Shown one piece after another: positions 52,165 to 59,656 of a stretch of 64,000 nucleotides of DNA. The notes under the pieces were generated by a model. The model had not been told where the DNA came from. It was given only the letters and a program-made list of their open reading frames with translations, and made no database searches. A program made the translations under genes and the position numbers. The stretch comes from Pseudoclavibacter sp. AY1F1 (GTDB lineage Bacteria > Actinomycetota > Actinomycetes > Actinomycetales > Microbacteriaceae): assembly GCF_002931075.1 (NCBI RefSeq), contig NZ_PSTQ01000009.1:90113-154112 (forward strand), written 5' to 3'. Position 1 is the first letter of the stretch, and every line of letters starts with the position of its first letter.

Positions 52165-52276
52165 AAGGCGCGGAGGCGGAGGCAGAGGGGCGCGGAGGCG
52201 GAGCCAGAGGAACGCGGAGGCGGAGAGGCGGAGCCAGAGGAACGCGGAGGCGGAGAGGCGAAGCCAGAGGAGCGGA
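52165..52276. repeat. degenerate purine-rich tandem repeat beside copy B
   Basis: Repeats of a CGCGGAGGCGGAGCCAGAGG-type unit with periods of about 22-30 bases. As at copy A, a tandem repeat directly follows the dispersed element. Confidence 0.7.
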
Positions 52277-52287
52277 AAAGCTGGCCC

Positions 52288-53241
52288 CTACTCCGCCCAC
52301 ACCCCTTCGCGCGGGATCACGAGGGGCGTGCCCGTCTCGGGGTCGTCGATGATGCGGCAGGGCAGCGAGAAGACGTCCTCGACGAGCTCCGCCGTGAGCA
52401 CCTCGCCTGGTTTGCCCTGCGCGACGATCTCACCGTCGCGCATGACCACGAGGTGCGTCGCGAAGCGGGCCGCCTGGTTGAGGTCGTGCAGCACCGCGAC
52501 GAGCGTGCGCCCCTCTCCGCGGAGCCGCCGGAACAACTCGAGCAGCTCGTACTGGTGCGAGATGTCGAGGAACGTCGTCGGCTCGTCGAGCAGCAGCACG
52601 GGCGCCTCCTGCGCGAGCGCCATGGCAACCCACACGCGCTGCCGCTGGCCGCCGGACAGCTCGTCCACGAAGCGCGAGGACAGTGCATCCACTCGCGTCG
52701 CCGCCATCGCCTCGCTCACGGCGCGCTCGTCGGCCTCCGACCACCGGTCGAACATGCCCTGGTGCGGGAACCGACCGCGCGCGACGAGGTCGGCGACGCG
52801 GATGCCCTCCGGCGCGAGCGACGTCTGAGGCAGGAGGCCGAGGCGCTTCGCGACGTCCTTCGTCTTGAGGGTGAAGATGTCGGTGCCGTCGAGCAGCACG
52901 CTGCCGTCGCTCGGCTTCAGGAGGCGCGCGAGGGCCTTCAGCAGCGTCGATTTGCCGCACGCGTTCGGCCCGATGATGACCGTGAACGAGTGGGCGGGCA
53001 CTTCGAAGTCGAGGCCCTCGATGATTCGCTGCTCGTCGTAGCCGACGTGCACGGAACGTGCCTGTAAACCGGCGATGCCGGGGGCGTTGGAGGTACCGGA
53101 GGTACCGGAGAAGACGGAGGCACTGGCAGCACCGACTGCACGCTCAGCGGATGCAGATGCAGATGCGGATGCAGATGCAGATGCAGACGCGGACGGCTTC
53201 GCCTGCGTGTTGCCCGGAACTGTGTGAGCTTTGATCGTCAT
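52288..53241 (-). CDS. ferric-siderophore ABC transporter ATPase (FecE/FepC type)
   Basis: ATPase of 317 residues. Walker A IIGPNACGKSTLLKAL, signature ELSGGQRQRVWVAMAL, Walker B VLLLDEPTTFLDI and the His of VAVLHDLNQAARF are intact. The first ~60 residues are unusual: an Ala-Ser dipeptide run (about ten repeats) encoded by a GCAGAT-type hexamer array at 53153-53190, ahead of the normal domain start (SVHVGYDEQRIIEGLDFEV). It energises the two adjacent permeases. The ATG overlaps the permease stop by one base. Confidence 0.93.
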   Translation of the reverse strand: MTIKAHTVPGNTQAKPSASASASASASASASAERAVGAASASVFSGTSGTSNAPGIAGLQARSVHVGYDEQRIIEGLDFEVPAHSFTVIIGPNACGKSTLLKALARLLKPSDGSVLLDGTDIFTLKTKDVAKRLGLLPQTSLAPEGIRVADLVARGRFPHQGMFDRWSEADERAVSEAMAATRVDALSSRFVDELSGGQRQRVWVAMALAQEAPVLLLDEPTTFLDISHQYELLELFRRLRGEGRTLVAVLHDLNQAARFATHLVVMRDGEIVAQGKPGEVLTAELVEDVFSLPCRIIDDPETGTPLVIPREGVWAE

Positions 53242-54356
53242 CACTGACGTCCCTTCTTCATGGTCTGCTCGTGGACAAGCAGCCAGGCGAGGTAGATGCC
53301 GCCGACGCACACGGTGAGCACCCCGACGGGGAGGTCGACCATCTGCGCGACGAGGTCGGCCGCCACCAGGAGGAGCGCGCCGACCAGCGCGGACGGGAGG
53401 AGCTGCAGGCTCGCCCCGTTGGTGAGGCGCCTTGCGATCTGCGGCGCGGCGAGCGAGATGAACGCGATGGGGCCGGCCGCGGCCGTGACGAGCGCCGTGA
53501 GGGCGACGCCGATGAGCGTCGAGAAGGCTCGCGTCCGGTTCGCGTGCACCCCCAGCGAGAGCGCCGCGTCGTCGCCGACCTCGAGCGCCGCGAGCGGACG
53601 GCCGAGGAAGCCGCATCCGATGATCAGCGCAACGAAGATGATCGTGGCGGGCAGCAGCTGCGCGTAGCCGAGGGCGCTCAGCGAGCCCGAGCCCCAGACG
53701 GCAGCGAGCATCGCCTGCTCTGGGCTCACCTTCATCATCATGAGCGCATTCACGGAGGCGAGCATCGCGCTCGCCCCGATGCCCACGATGATGAGGCGGA
53801 ACGGCCGCAGTCCCTTCCTATACGCGAGCAGGTAGACGGCCAACGCTACGGCGGCCCCGCCCAGCAGAGCGCCCGCCCCAATCGCGTAGTAAGAGGTCGA
53901 GCCGATCCAGAGCATCACGATGATGGCGCCCGTGTAGGAACCAGTCGAGAAGCCGATGATGTCGGGGGAGCCGAGCGGGTTTCGGGTTATCGACTGGAAG
54001 ATCGCGCCGCTAGCCCCGAGCGCGAGGCCGGCAAGCACGGCGAACAGGAAGCGCGGGAGGCGCCACTCGAACACCACGAGTCGGTGCGCCCGCGTGGCAT
54101 CGGGGTCGAAGAGCGCCGCGAGCACCTCCCCGGGAGAGAGGGCGAGCGTGCCGTAGCCGAGCGAGACGATACCGAGAGCCAGCTCGACGACGATGACTGC
54201 GCCGCAGACGATGACCTCGCGTCGGCGGTGCAGGTTGGAGAAGCGGCCGATGCGCACCGCGTAGGTGTGGTCGCCGAAGTTGATGCTGCGCCGCTCCGGA
54301 CGCCCGGGCAGGGTTCCGGATGCGAGCAAGGGGCGGTCCTCGCGCGTCGCCGTCAC
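53241..54356 (-). CDS. FecCD-family iron-siderophore permease
   Basis: Membrane subunit of 371 residues, GTG start overlapping the upstream permease stop by four bases. About ten helices, with FecCD motifs RLPRFLFAVLAGLALGASGA, RNPLGSPDIIGFSTGS, and the end PVGVLTVCVGGIYLAWLLVH. A hydrophilic N-terminal tail of about 50 residues is longer than usual. Pairs with the next gene to form the channel. Confidence 0.93.
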   Translation of the reverse strand: MTATREDRPLLASGTLPGRPERRSINFGDHTYAVRIGRFSNLHRRREVIVCGAVIVVELALGIVSLGYGTLALSPGEVLAALFDPDATRAHRLVVFEWRLPRFLFAVLAGLALGASGAIFQSITRNPLGSPDIIGFSTGSYTGAIIVMLWIGSTSYYAIGAGALLGGAAVALAVYLLAYRKGLRPFRLIIVGIGASAMLASVNALMMMKVSPEQAMLAAVWGSGSLSALGYAQLLPATIIFVALIIGCGFLGRPLAALEVGDDAALSLGVHANRTRAFSTLIGVALTALVTAAAGPIAFISLAAPQIARRLTNGASLQLLPSALVGALLLVAADLVAQMVDLPVGVLTVCVGGIYLAWLLVHEQTMKKGRQ

Positions 54357-55462
54357 AGCCCGCTCACCTTCTTGCGGCGCACGAGCCCGATGAGCACGGG
54401 GGCGCCGATGATGGCCGTCACGAGTCCGACTCGCAGCTCGCCGGAGGGCAGCACGATGCGGCCGAGAATGTCGGCGGCAAGGAGGAGGATCGGCGACATG
54501 ACGATCGACATGACGATGATCCAACGCTGGTCGGGGCCGACGAACCAGCGCACGACGTGGGGCACCATGAGGCCGACGAAGCCGATCGGGCCCGCGATGG
54601 CGACAGCCGTGCCCGCGAGCAGCGTCACGGCAATGACAACAAGAATGCGGGTCGAGCGGATGCGCACGCCGAGCGAGGCTGCGAGCTCGTCGCCCAGAGA
54701 GAGGGCGTTGAGGGAGCGGGCGCAGTACAGCGCGATCAGCACGCCGAGGACGATGAGAGGCAGGCAGGTCAGCACCACTTCCATCGACCTGCCGCCGATC
54801 GACCCGACGCCCCAGAAACGCGTGACGTTGAGAGCGTCGATGTTCTTGAGCACGATCGCCGAGGTGAACCCGCCGAGCACGGCGCTGATCGCGACACCGG
54901 CGAGCGTCAGGGTCAGGGGCGTCGCCGTGCCACCGCCGACCGAGCCCATGGCGTAGACGAGCATGGTCGCAAGGAACGCCCCGATGAGCGCGAACCACAC
55001 GTACTGTCCGGGCGCCGTGAAGCCGAAGATCCCGACCGCGAGCGTCACGACGAAGCTCGCGCCGGCGTTGACGCCGAGGATGCCGGGGTCGGCGAGCGGG
55101 TTCCGGGTGAACGCCTGGATGAGGGCGCCGCACAGGCCGAGCGCTGGACCGACGACGAGCCCCACGATGGTGCGCGGAATGCGCAGTTCGAGCACCATGA
55201 CGTGCTCCTCCGTCGCTCGCGAACCGAAGACACTCTCCCAGACGACCTCGGGCGATATGGCGCGGGCGCCCACGAAGATGCTCAGCGCAACCGTTCCGGC
55301 CAGCACCACGAGGGCGATGACCAGGGCCAGGGTGCGCTTCGCGTTGCTGCTCGCCAGGCCGCTGCCGCGAACATCCGCTTCTCTCCCGCGAGCGCCCGCC
55401 GGCGCGGAACCGACCGAGGTGGAACCGGCAGAGGTGGAACCCGCCGTGGTGACTGCGACCAC
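54353..55462 (-). CDS. FecCD-family iron-siderophore permease
   Basis: Membrane subunit of 369 residues from GTG 55462. Core motifs RIPRTIVGLVVGPALGLCGA, RNPLADPGILGVNAGA, SLGVRIRSTRILVVIAVTLL and GPIGFVGLMVPHVVRWFVG. The N-terminal tail is Ser/Thr/Gly-rich (GSTSAGSTSVGS). It begins 7 bases after the siderophore-interacting protein gene. Confidence 0.93.
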   Translation of the reverse strand: MVAVTTAGSTSAGSTSVGSAPAGARGREADVRGSGLASSNAKRTLALVIALVVLAGTVALSIFVGARAISPEVVWESVFGSRATEEHVMVLELRIPRTIVGLVVGPALGLCGALIQAFTRNPLADPGILGVNAGASFVVTLAVGIFGFTAPGQYVWFALIGAFLATMLVYAMGSVGGGTATPLTLTLAGVAISAVLGGFTSAIVLKNIDALNVTRFWGVGSIGGRSMEVVLTCLPLIVLGVLIALYCARSLNALSLGDELAASLGVRIRSTRILVVIAVTLLAGTAVAIAGPIGFVGLMVPHVVRWFVGPDQRWIIVMSIVMSPILLLAADILGRIVLPSGELRVGLVTAIIGAPVLIGLVRRKKVSGL

Positions 55463-55469
55463 GACGCGA

Positions 55470-56402
55470 CTAGAGTCCGACCGAGGCGTAGATGCGGAAG
55501 ACCTCGTCGATGCGGGCTTCCTCGTCCATCTCGGGCTCGCCGTCCTCGGTCTCTCCGTAGAGGTCCATGATCTGCTGCTTGATGGACTCGTCGAGCGCCT
55601 CCCACTTTGCCGTCCAGGCTTCGACCTCGTAGGTCCAATAGCCGACGACCTTGTAGGCGGAGCCGGGCAGACCGAGCGTGTGGCGGAGGTGGCTGCGCAC
55701 CTCGCGGGTCACGCGCGTCTCCCCGGCGACCCACACGTAGACGCTGCCGTCGCTCGGGATGTCGAGGCGCTTGACGGTCTCGACGAGGCGGCTCGGGCGG
55801 TGACCGTTGCCGGAACCGCGCACCCAGTTCGCCGCCTTGAGGTCAACCGACGGGAACAGCTCGTAGCCCGCATCCCGGATCTCGCAGACGATCTCCGTCT
55901 CGACGTCCGGCGTCAGCTCGGCCACCCGCAGGGCGGCGGGGAGGGCGGGCTCATCGCAGATGAGCACCTGCTTCGTGACGCCCTCTGGAAGCGCGTACAG
56001 GTCGCGCGGCGGGTTGATGCCGAGCACGTAGCCCGGCTTCGCGCCGAGCACCCACGTGCTCGCGATGCCACCCTCGTGGATCACGAAGTCGATGTCGATC
56101 TCGCCCGGCCTGTGGTCGCGGATCGTGTACGTGCGCATCTGCGATGGCTCGACGCCCTCTTCGTAGTCCCAGCCGCGGCCGGAGACGAACGGCAGGCGCG
56201 GTTCGAGGTGCGCCTCGTCCGGGAAGAAGAGGCGCACGTACTCGTCGCCGATCCCCGTCGTGGGGTAGTCGTGCAGATCGTCGCCGCCGAGCGTGACGCG
56301 GATCATCCCGGGCCCGAGCTGCTTGACGCCCGTCACGACGGCCCGGTGGATGCGTTCCTCGTACCCGGTCGCTTCAGTTCCGGATGCGGTGCGGTAGGTC
56401 AT
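55470..56402 (-). CDS. siderophore-interacting protein (NAD(P)H ferric-siderophore reductase)
   Basis: FAD-containing ferric reductase of 310 residues that frees iron from imported siderophores in the cytoplasm. FAD-binding motif RTYTIRDHRPGEIDIDFVIH, phosphate region GGIASTWVLGAKPG, NAD(P)H part LICDEPALPAALRVAE and the closing VYVWVAGETRVTREVR-HLR signature. The start at 56402 overlaps the binding-protein stop as ATGA. Its place inside the FecBCD order couples uptake and iron release. Confidence 0.92.
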   Translation of the reverse strand: MTYRTASGTEATGYEERIHRAVVTGVKQLGPGMIRVTLGGDDLHDYPTTGIGDEYVRLFFPDEAHLEPRLPFVSGRGWDYEEGVEPSQMRTYTIRDHRPGEIDIDFVIHEGGIASTWVLGAKPGYVLGINPPRDLYALPEGVTKQVLICDEPALPAALRVAELTPDVETEIVCEIRDAGYELFPSVDLKAANWVRGSGNGHRPSRLVETVKRLDIPSDGSVYVWVAGETRVTREVRSHLRHTLGLPGSAYKVVGYWTYEVEAWTAKWEALDESIKQQIMDLYGETEDGEPEMDEEARIDEVFRIYASVGL

Positions 56403-57517
56403 TCTGCGCCTCCGACGCCGTTGCCGTCGATGGCCGAGTTGAGCATGGGAACGAACTCGTCGATGGCCCACGGGATGGAGAGGGGCGTCGGCGCATTCGT
56501 GGCCATCGCGAGGGGCTCGCTCTCGAGGAAGAGGTAGTGGCCGGTCGCGATGGGCTCCCACAGCTTGAACGTCGGGTGGTTGAGCGCGTAGTCGAGCTCT
56601 TCCTGGCTGTTCGACCAGGCGACGAAGATGTCGGCGGGGATCGTGTCGAGCTCTTCGAGGCTCACCGCGCCGTACCAGTTGTCACCCTCGACCGTGCCGA
56701 GCACGGTGTCCATGGCTGGCGTGTTCTGCAGGCCGAGCTCGGTGAGGAACTGCACGCGCAGGTCGCTCGGAATGTAGATGCCGGCTTCCGTCGCGCCGTC
56801 GCTGAGTGTGAGGCCGTAGGCGAAGGTCGTGTCGGCGAACCGGGGGTTCTCCTCCTTGACGGCGTCGAGTTGCCCCTGCGTCTCGGCGATGATCTCGTCG
56901 GCTTTCGCTGGCTGGCCGAGGCTGTCGCCGACGATCTCGACAAGCGACTGCCACGACTCGGAAGCCCACGGCTTCTCGGGGTACGCGACCGTCGGGGCGA
57001 TCTCGGTGAGGCGGTTGTACTCGACCTCGGTGAGGCCGGAGTGCGGGGCGAGGATCACGTCGGGCTCGAGGGCGAGCACCTGCTCGAAGTCGAGGTCGCC
57101 CGCGTCGTTGTAGTTCAGGATCGCCGGCATCGTGCCGCCGAGCTCTTCGACCTCGGCGCGGAACCAGGGCGAGTAGCCTTCTTCGTCGCCGCCCCACGTT
57201 TCGGGGATTCCGACGGGGATCGTGCCGAACGCGGCGACGACGTCCTGCGTCGCCCAGCCGATCGTCACGACCCGCTCGGGCGCCTCGGTGATCGTCGTCT
57301 CGCCGAAGGCGTGCTCCATCGTCACGGGCAGGGCTCCCTCTTCGGCTGCAGTCGCCGTCACACCGTCCGCTGCAGCGGCGTCACCGGATGCGCATCCCGC
57401 GAGGGCGAGCACGGCAACCGTTGCGGCTGCGACAGCTCCCGTCCAGCGGCGGTGTGCCGACGGGAACGTGGAGGTCCGGGATGAGGTGGACGGGCGACGG
57501 GTGACAGTCGAGGTCAA
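56399..57517 (-). CDS. iron-siderophore binding lipoprotein (FecB/FepB type)
   Basis: Periplasmic-binding-type lipoprotein of 372 residues from a TTG start. Signal ends in LALAGC (lipid Cys about 42). Class III binding-protein marks: APERVVTIGWATQDVVAAFG, LDFEQVLALEPDVILAPHSG, YNRLTEIAPTVAYPE. First gene of the minus-strand iron operon (binding protein, reductase, two permeases, ATPase) and directly downstream of an iron box. Confidence 0.93.
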   Translation of the reverse strand: MTSTVTRRPSTSSRTSTFPSAHRRWTGAVAAATVAVLALAGCASGDAAAADGVTATAAEEGALPVTMEHAFGETTITEAPERVVTIGWATQDVVAAFGTIPVGIPETWGGDEEGYSPWFRAEVEELGGTMPAILNYNDAGDLDFEQVLALEPDVILAPHSGLTEVEYNRLTEIAPTVAYPEKPWASESWQSLVEIVGDSLGQPAKADEIIAETQGQLDAVKEENPRFADTTFAYGLTLSDGATEAGIYIPSDLRVQFLTELGLQNTPAMDTVLGTVEGDNWYGAVSLEELDTIPADIFVAWSNSQEELDYALNHPTFKLWEPIATGHYLFLESEPLAMATNAPTPLSIPWAIDEFVPMLNSAIDGNGVGGAE

Positions 57518-57548
57518 GGTGGCTCCATTCGACAGAAGTGCAGACGCT

Positions 57549-57567
57549 AGAGGTAAGGCTAACCTCA
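57549..57567. promoter_or_regulatory. DtxR/IdeR iron box upstream of the siderophore operon
   Basis: On the minus strand it reads TGAGGTTAGCCTTACCTCT, close to the DtxR consensus TTAGGTTAGGCTAACCTAA and itself a palindrome around GAGGTTAG. It lies 32 bases upstream of the binding-protein start, so the operon should be shut off when iron is plentiful. Confidence 0.75.
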
Positions 57568-57698
57568 GAACACACCGAGCTTACGGATGTGACGTATCGC
57601 TCCGCGGACACTCGGCATCGCGTTCCTGCCAGGGCAGGCGACCGCTCTTGTGAAGGTGACGGCACGAGGGCAGCTTCGCGCCGCGCTACGCTTCGAGA

Positions 57699-58619
57699 GT
57701 GAATCAAGACGAGCTGTTCGGGGGGCTGCTCGTCATCTTCGTGCTCGCGGTCATCGCGATCGGCGCGATCATCGTGTTCGGCGACCTCAGCGTCCGCCCC
57801 CGCCAACGGCGCCTGCCCGTGTGGCAGTACACGCACCGGGTGATCGGCAAGGACCAGCCGTACGTCACCTCGGCGGGCTCGTTCCCGGCAAGTGAGCAGC
57901 GCCTCTGGGAACTCTGGCTCGAAACGCACAAGCCGGGCACGCTCGTCGCGATTCCCGTCGAGGACGAGGAATCGCCTCCGTCGCCGGCCGAAACTGCCAA
58001 TGCGGAGCAGGACGCAGCTGCGGAGCAGGACGCAGCTGCGGAAGGCAACACCGCCACCGAAGACAAGGCCGCTCCCGAAGACAACGCCGCCTCCGATGGC
58101 AAGGCCGCTCTCGAAGACAAGGCCGCCTCCGATGGCAAGGCCGCTCTCGAAGACAAGGCCGCTCCCGAAGACAAGGCCGCTCCCGAAGTCAAGGGTGCGG
58201 AGGATGCCCCCGAGAAGATCCCCGAGATGCGGCAACTGCGGGTGTCTCGCGTCTCCCGGGAACTTCGCTCCGTGCATCCGGTCGCCCTCATCGGCTTCAA
58301 CGCCTACTTCGAGGAGTACGAGAAGAGCGAGTTCCCTGTCGGACTCATCGTGCGCGGCAGCGACGGCGTCGCCATGGTCACGCTCACGGATGACGAGCTC
58401 GTTGCGTTCGACGAGCGCGGTCGCCGGCTCTGGTCGAGCCGCTGGGAGCGGCTCATCTTCTCCAACGCCCACGACCTCCTGCTGTACAACGGTCACACGC
58501 AGATCCGCATCGACGACGAGGACCAGCGCGACCTCGTCGAAGCGCTTGTCGTCAAGTACGGGCGGTTCGAGCAGATGCACTTCCTGCCCGGCCCCGAGCG
58601 CCGCGCATCGGACGCCTAA
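57699..58619 (+). CDS. membrane-anchored protein with internal Ala/Glu/Asp/Lys repeats
   Basis: Protein of 306 residues, GTG start. One N-terminal membrane helix (GGLLVIFVLAVIAIGAIIVF), a cytoplasmic region, then about 60 residues of repeats (KAALEDKAASDG, KAAPEDKAAPE) encoded by tandem DNA units at about 58010-58190. The C-terminal ~130 residues form a compact domain (RELRSVHPVALIGFNAYFEE, GSDGVAMVTLTDDELVAFDE, WERLIFSNAHDLLLYNGHTQ) resembling a PH-like or photosystem-protein-type fold, but I cannot assign it. Between two iron-linked units but on its own strand. Confidence 0.65.
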   Translation: MNQDELFGGLLVIFVLAVIAIGAIIVFGDLSVRPRQRRLPVWQYTHRVIGKDQPYVTSAGSFPASEQRLWELWLETHKPGTLVAIPVEDEESPPSPAETANAEQDAAAEQDAAAEGNTATEDKAAPEDNAASDGKAALEDKAASDGKAALEDKAAPEDKAAPEVKGAEDAPEKIPEMRQLRVSRVSRELRSVHPVALIGFNAYFEEYEKSEFPVGLIVRGSDGVAMVTLTDDELVAFDERGRRLWSSRWERLIFSNAHDLLLYNGHTQIRIDDEDQRDLVEALVVKYGRFEQMHFLPGPERRASDA

Positions 58620-58655
58620 CGCCCGACGCAGGTACTCGTCTCCGGATGGGTTCCA

Positions 58656-58689
58656 CACTTCGGGATGGGTTGCAACCCATCCCGAAGTG
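58656..58689. terminator. 34-bp perfect palindrome between convergent genes
   Basis: Arms of 16 bases (CACTTCGGGATGGGTT and its complement) around a 2-base centre. Partial copies of the GGATGGGTT arm flank it on both sides (58643-58652; 58696-58704). It lies in the 166-base gap between two convergent genes; a bidirectional terminator is likely. Confidence 0.55.
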
Positions 58690-58785
58690 CGGAAGCCATC
58701 CCGAAACGAAGGGGTGGGCCGGCGGGCGGGGCTCGACCACCCGACCGCTCGACCAAAGCCGGCGGGCGATGCCTCAGCAGTACAG

Positions 58786-59571
58786 CTAGGGGCGCCAGTC
58801 GCTCGGCTTCGAGCCCATGGCGCGGCGGAAGGCCGCGCTGAACGCGCTTGTCGTGGCGTAGCCGACCCGGCCAGCGACGGTGCCGACGGGGAGATCGTCG
58901 GCGAGCATCCGGGCGGCGGCAGCCATGCGAACCATGGTGCGCCAGTGCGAGAAGGTCATGCCAACCTCCGCCGCGAATATGCGGGCGATGGTTCGGACGC
59001 TGAGCGAAAGGTGCCACGCCCACGCCTCGACGCCACGGTCATCCGCCGGGTCGCCCAGCACGCGGCGCACGAGCGGGGCGAGCCGCTCGTCGCGGGGCAC
59101 TGGCACGGTCTCGACGTAGCTCGTCGCCTCTGGCAGGAGCTCGATCACGACGGTCTGCGCCCGCAAGCGCTGGTCGACCTCCATGGGTGACTCGGCGAGG
59201 TGCAGCAGCAGTTCGCGGAACGCGGCGCCCAGCTGCACGGTCCCAACCGAGTGCCAGTCGGGGGCGACTTCGGTCGTGAAGTAGGTGCAGCATCCGGTCG
59301 ACGACGCGTCGACCTCCATCGTGTGGGGCGTGAAGGGCGGCACCCAGATGCCCTGGCCGACGGCGAGCGTGCGCAGTGCCCCCTCGACGAGTACGACGAT
59401 GCTGCCCCTTGACGGCCACATGATCATGCCCTCGGGATGCGTGTGCGGCTCGGGGTCGCCGAGGTTGGCGCCGACCAGCACGGCGGTCGTGAGGAGGAAG
59501 GGTGCGGGGATGCCCGCCGGCCTGACCTCGACGGTCGCAGGCCCTGGGCTGAGTTCGAGCGCCTGGAACAC
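58786..59571 (-). CDS. AraC-family regulator with N-terminal cupin
   Basis: Regulator of 261 residues from GTG 59571. The N-terminal cupin has EPHTHPEGMIMW and WVPPFTPHTMEVDAS. The C-terminal DNA-binding half has HLSLSVRTIARIFAAEVGMT, SHWRTMVRMAAAARML and VGYATTSAFSAAFRRAMGSK. It is divergent from the ABC exporter pair across 85 bases holding an iron-box-like site. AraC proteins beside siderophore genes often act as siderophore-sensing activators (YbtA, PchR), so that role is plausible here. Confidence 0.88.
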   Translation of the reverse strand: MFQALELSPGPATVEVRPAGIPAPFLLTTAVLVGANLGDPEPHTHPEGMIMWPSRGSIVVLVEGALRTLAVGQGIWVPPFTPHTMEVDASSTGCCTYFTTEVAPDWHSVGTVQLGAAFRELLLHLAESPMEVDQRLRAQTVVIELLPEATSYVETVPVPRDERLAPLVRRVLGDPADDRGVEAWAWHLSLSVRTIARIFAAEVGMTFSHWRTMVRMAAAARMLADDLPVGTVAGRVGYATTSAFSAAFRRAMGSKPSDWRP

Positions 59572-59628
59572 GATGGATCTCCTGGTTGTCCGGAACGCAA
59601 CAGAAGTTGGCCGAACGCATCACTAACG

Positions 59629-59647
59629 GGACTTAGGTGAACCTTAC
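59629..59647. promoter_or_regulatory. iron-box-like site before the ABC exporter
   Basis: Contains TTAGGTGAACCTTACT on the plus strand; about 12 of 19 positions agree with the DtxR/IdeR consensus when read on the minus strand. It ends 9 bases before the exporter GTG start. Weaker than the box at 57549. Confidence 0.4.
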
Positions 59648-59656
59648 TATCGACTG

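Noticed and set aside
53130..53241. Ala-Ser run of the ABC ATPase as a signal peptide
   Set aside because: It lacks a charged start and hydrophobic core, and the protein is cytoplasmic; it is a repeat-derived tail.
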